From: Gammaproteobacteria bacterium
Lineage (GTDB): Bacteria; Pseudomonadota; Gammaproteobacteria; Nevskiales; Nevskiaceae
Length of the DNA: 64,000 nucleotides
NCBI GenBank assembly: GCA_026398875.1
Contig: JAPLSB010000014.1
Coordinates: 32,290-96,289, forward strand
Direction: 5' to 3'
Below the pieces are notes generated by a model. The model was not told where the DNA came from. It did no database searches and was given only the letters and a program-made list of their open reading frames with translations. The position numbers and the translations under genes were made by a program. Below, one piece after another: positions 63,607-64,000 of the stretch (positions within the stretch are counted from its first letter, which is position 1; the number at the start of each line of letters is the position of its first letter).

Positions 63607-64000
63607 GGGGGACGTCGCCCGCTTTGTTTAGAGCGGGCGACGCAAGTGCCGCGAGGCGTGAAAACGCGTCACGCTCGTTTCAATCCACGCCCGCTCTGAT
63701 CAGAGCGGGCGACTTCGCGACCCCCTGCCGCAGCCCCGTTTCCAAGCAGTTTCAATCCACGCCCGCTCTGATCAGAGCGGGCGACGCGTCAGGCAGCGTT
63801 CAACGAGGAGTTCGGCGAAGTTTCAATCAACGCCCGCTCTGATCAGAGCGGGCGACGGCAAACCCTTCTACCGTTCGGCGGATAATAGACCGTTTCAATC
63901 CACGCCCGCTCTGATCAGAGCGGGCGACAAGTCGCGCTTCATTTCAACGGGGCTGTTCCCAATGTGTCAATCCACGCCCGCTCTGATCAGAGCGGGCGAC
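63605..64000 (-). CRISPR. CRISPR array (trailer end, continues past the right edge)
   Basis: Five 37-base repeats lie at 63677-63713, 63749-63785, 63820-63856, 63892-63928 and 63964-64000, and a degenerate outermost repeat at 63605-63641. Spacers are 34-35 bases. On the plus strand each repeat begins GTTTCAATCCACG and ends GAGCGGGCGAC; on the minus strand it ends in TGGATTGAAAC, so the array is transcribed leftward from a leader beyond the window. Inside is a 24-bp perfect palindrome centred on TGATCA. The third repeat has CAA for CCA at positions 9-11 and the fifth has G for T at position 3. Repeat ends and spacer length resemble type I-C; no cas gene is in the window. Confidence 0.95.

Noticed and set aside
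63624..63842. Small open frame across the CRISPR repeats
   Set aside because: Its repeated FQSTPALIRAGD peptide is just the translated repeat; this is a well-known artefact of CRISPR arrays.

Overview
The window is about 64 kb of GC-rich (roughly two-thirds G+C) chromosomal DNA from a gammaproteobacterium. The yraN-lpoA cluster divergent from rsmI is a gammaproteobacterial housekeeping arrangement. The large acyl-CoA/flavoenzyme catabolic content would fit the Nevskiales/Solimonadaceae type of hydrocarbon degrader, but that family-level guess is inference. No tRNA, rRNA, insertion sequence or phage gene was recognised.

Layout. (1) 1-1.4 kb: tail of a PEP-utilising enzyme, its terminator, an AbrB-like gene and about 490 bases without a gene. 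(2) 1.4-18.7 kb: a catabolic island. It holds a Baeyer-Villiger-type monooxygenase behind a sigma-54 promoter and divergent from a XylR/DmpR-type activator; a Tat-type amidohydrolase, a short-chain dehydrogenase and a limonene-epoxide-hydrolase-like protein; a NarL-type two-component pair; then two acyl-CoA dehydrogenases, an enoyl-CoA hydratase, an acyl-CoA ligase, an unusual ferredoxin/ferredoxin-reductase/FAD-monooxygenase fusion and an alpha/beta epoxide hydrolase. Two of its operons share a strongly conserved, identically spaced upstream motif. (3) 18.7-32.4 kb: a complete phenylacetate (paa) cluster, paaX divergent from paaABCDE-paaF-paaZ-paaG-paaH-thioesterase-paaI-paaK-paaJ, with a PaaX-type operator overlapping a good promoter. 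(4) 32.4-40.1 kb: a styrene upper-pathway locus, styA-styB-styC, with a divergent Tat-type DUF1329 protein and LysR regulator, an AraC-family regulator and an uncharacterised flavoprotein. (5) 40.1-55 kb: envelope, signalling and housekeeping genes (phospholipase A, K+/H+ antiporter, degenerate GGDEF protein, class III cyclase, isoaspartyl peptidase, MOSC protein, FAD-linked oxidase, yraN, lpoA, rsmI, an MFS exporter). (6) 54-62 kb: an OmpR-type two-component system divergent from a heavy-metal RND efflux operon ending in a DUF3240 gene. (7) 62-64 kb: a DUF5666 repeat lipoprotein and the trailer end of a CRISPR array that runs off the right edge.

How it works together. StyA/StyB epoxidise styrene and StyC isomerises the oxide to phenylacetaldehyde. 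After oxidation to phenylacetate, PaaK activates it and PaaABCE, G, Z, J, F and H convert it to acetyl-CoA and succinyl-CoA. The phenylacetaldehyde dehydrogenase (StyD) and the usual StySR regulators are not in this window. The 1.4-18.7 kb island contains, in principle, a second alkene-to-epoxide-to-diol-to-ketone-to-ester/lactone-to-acyl-CoA route for an unidentified (possibly alicyclic or terpenoid) substrate. The fused flavoprotein and the shared promoter motif are its most novel elements.
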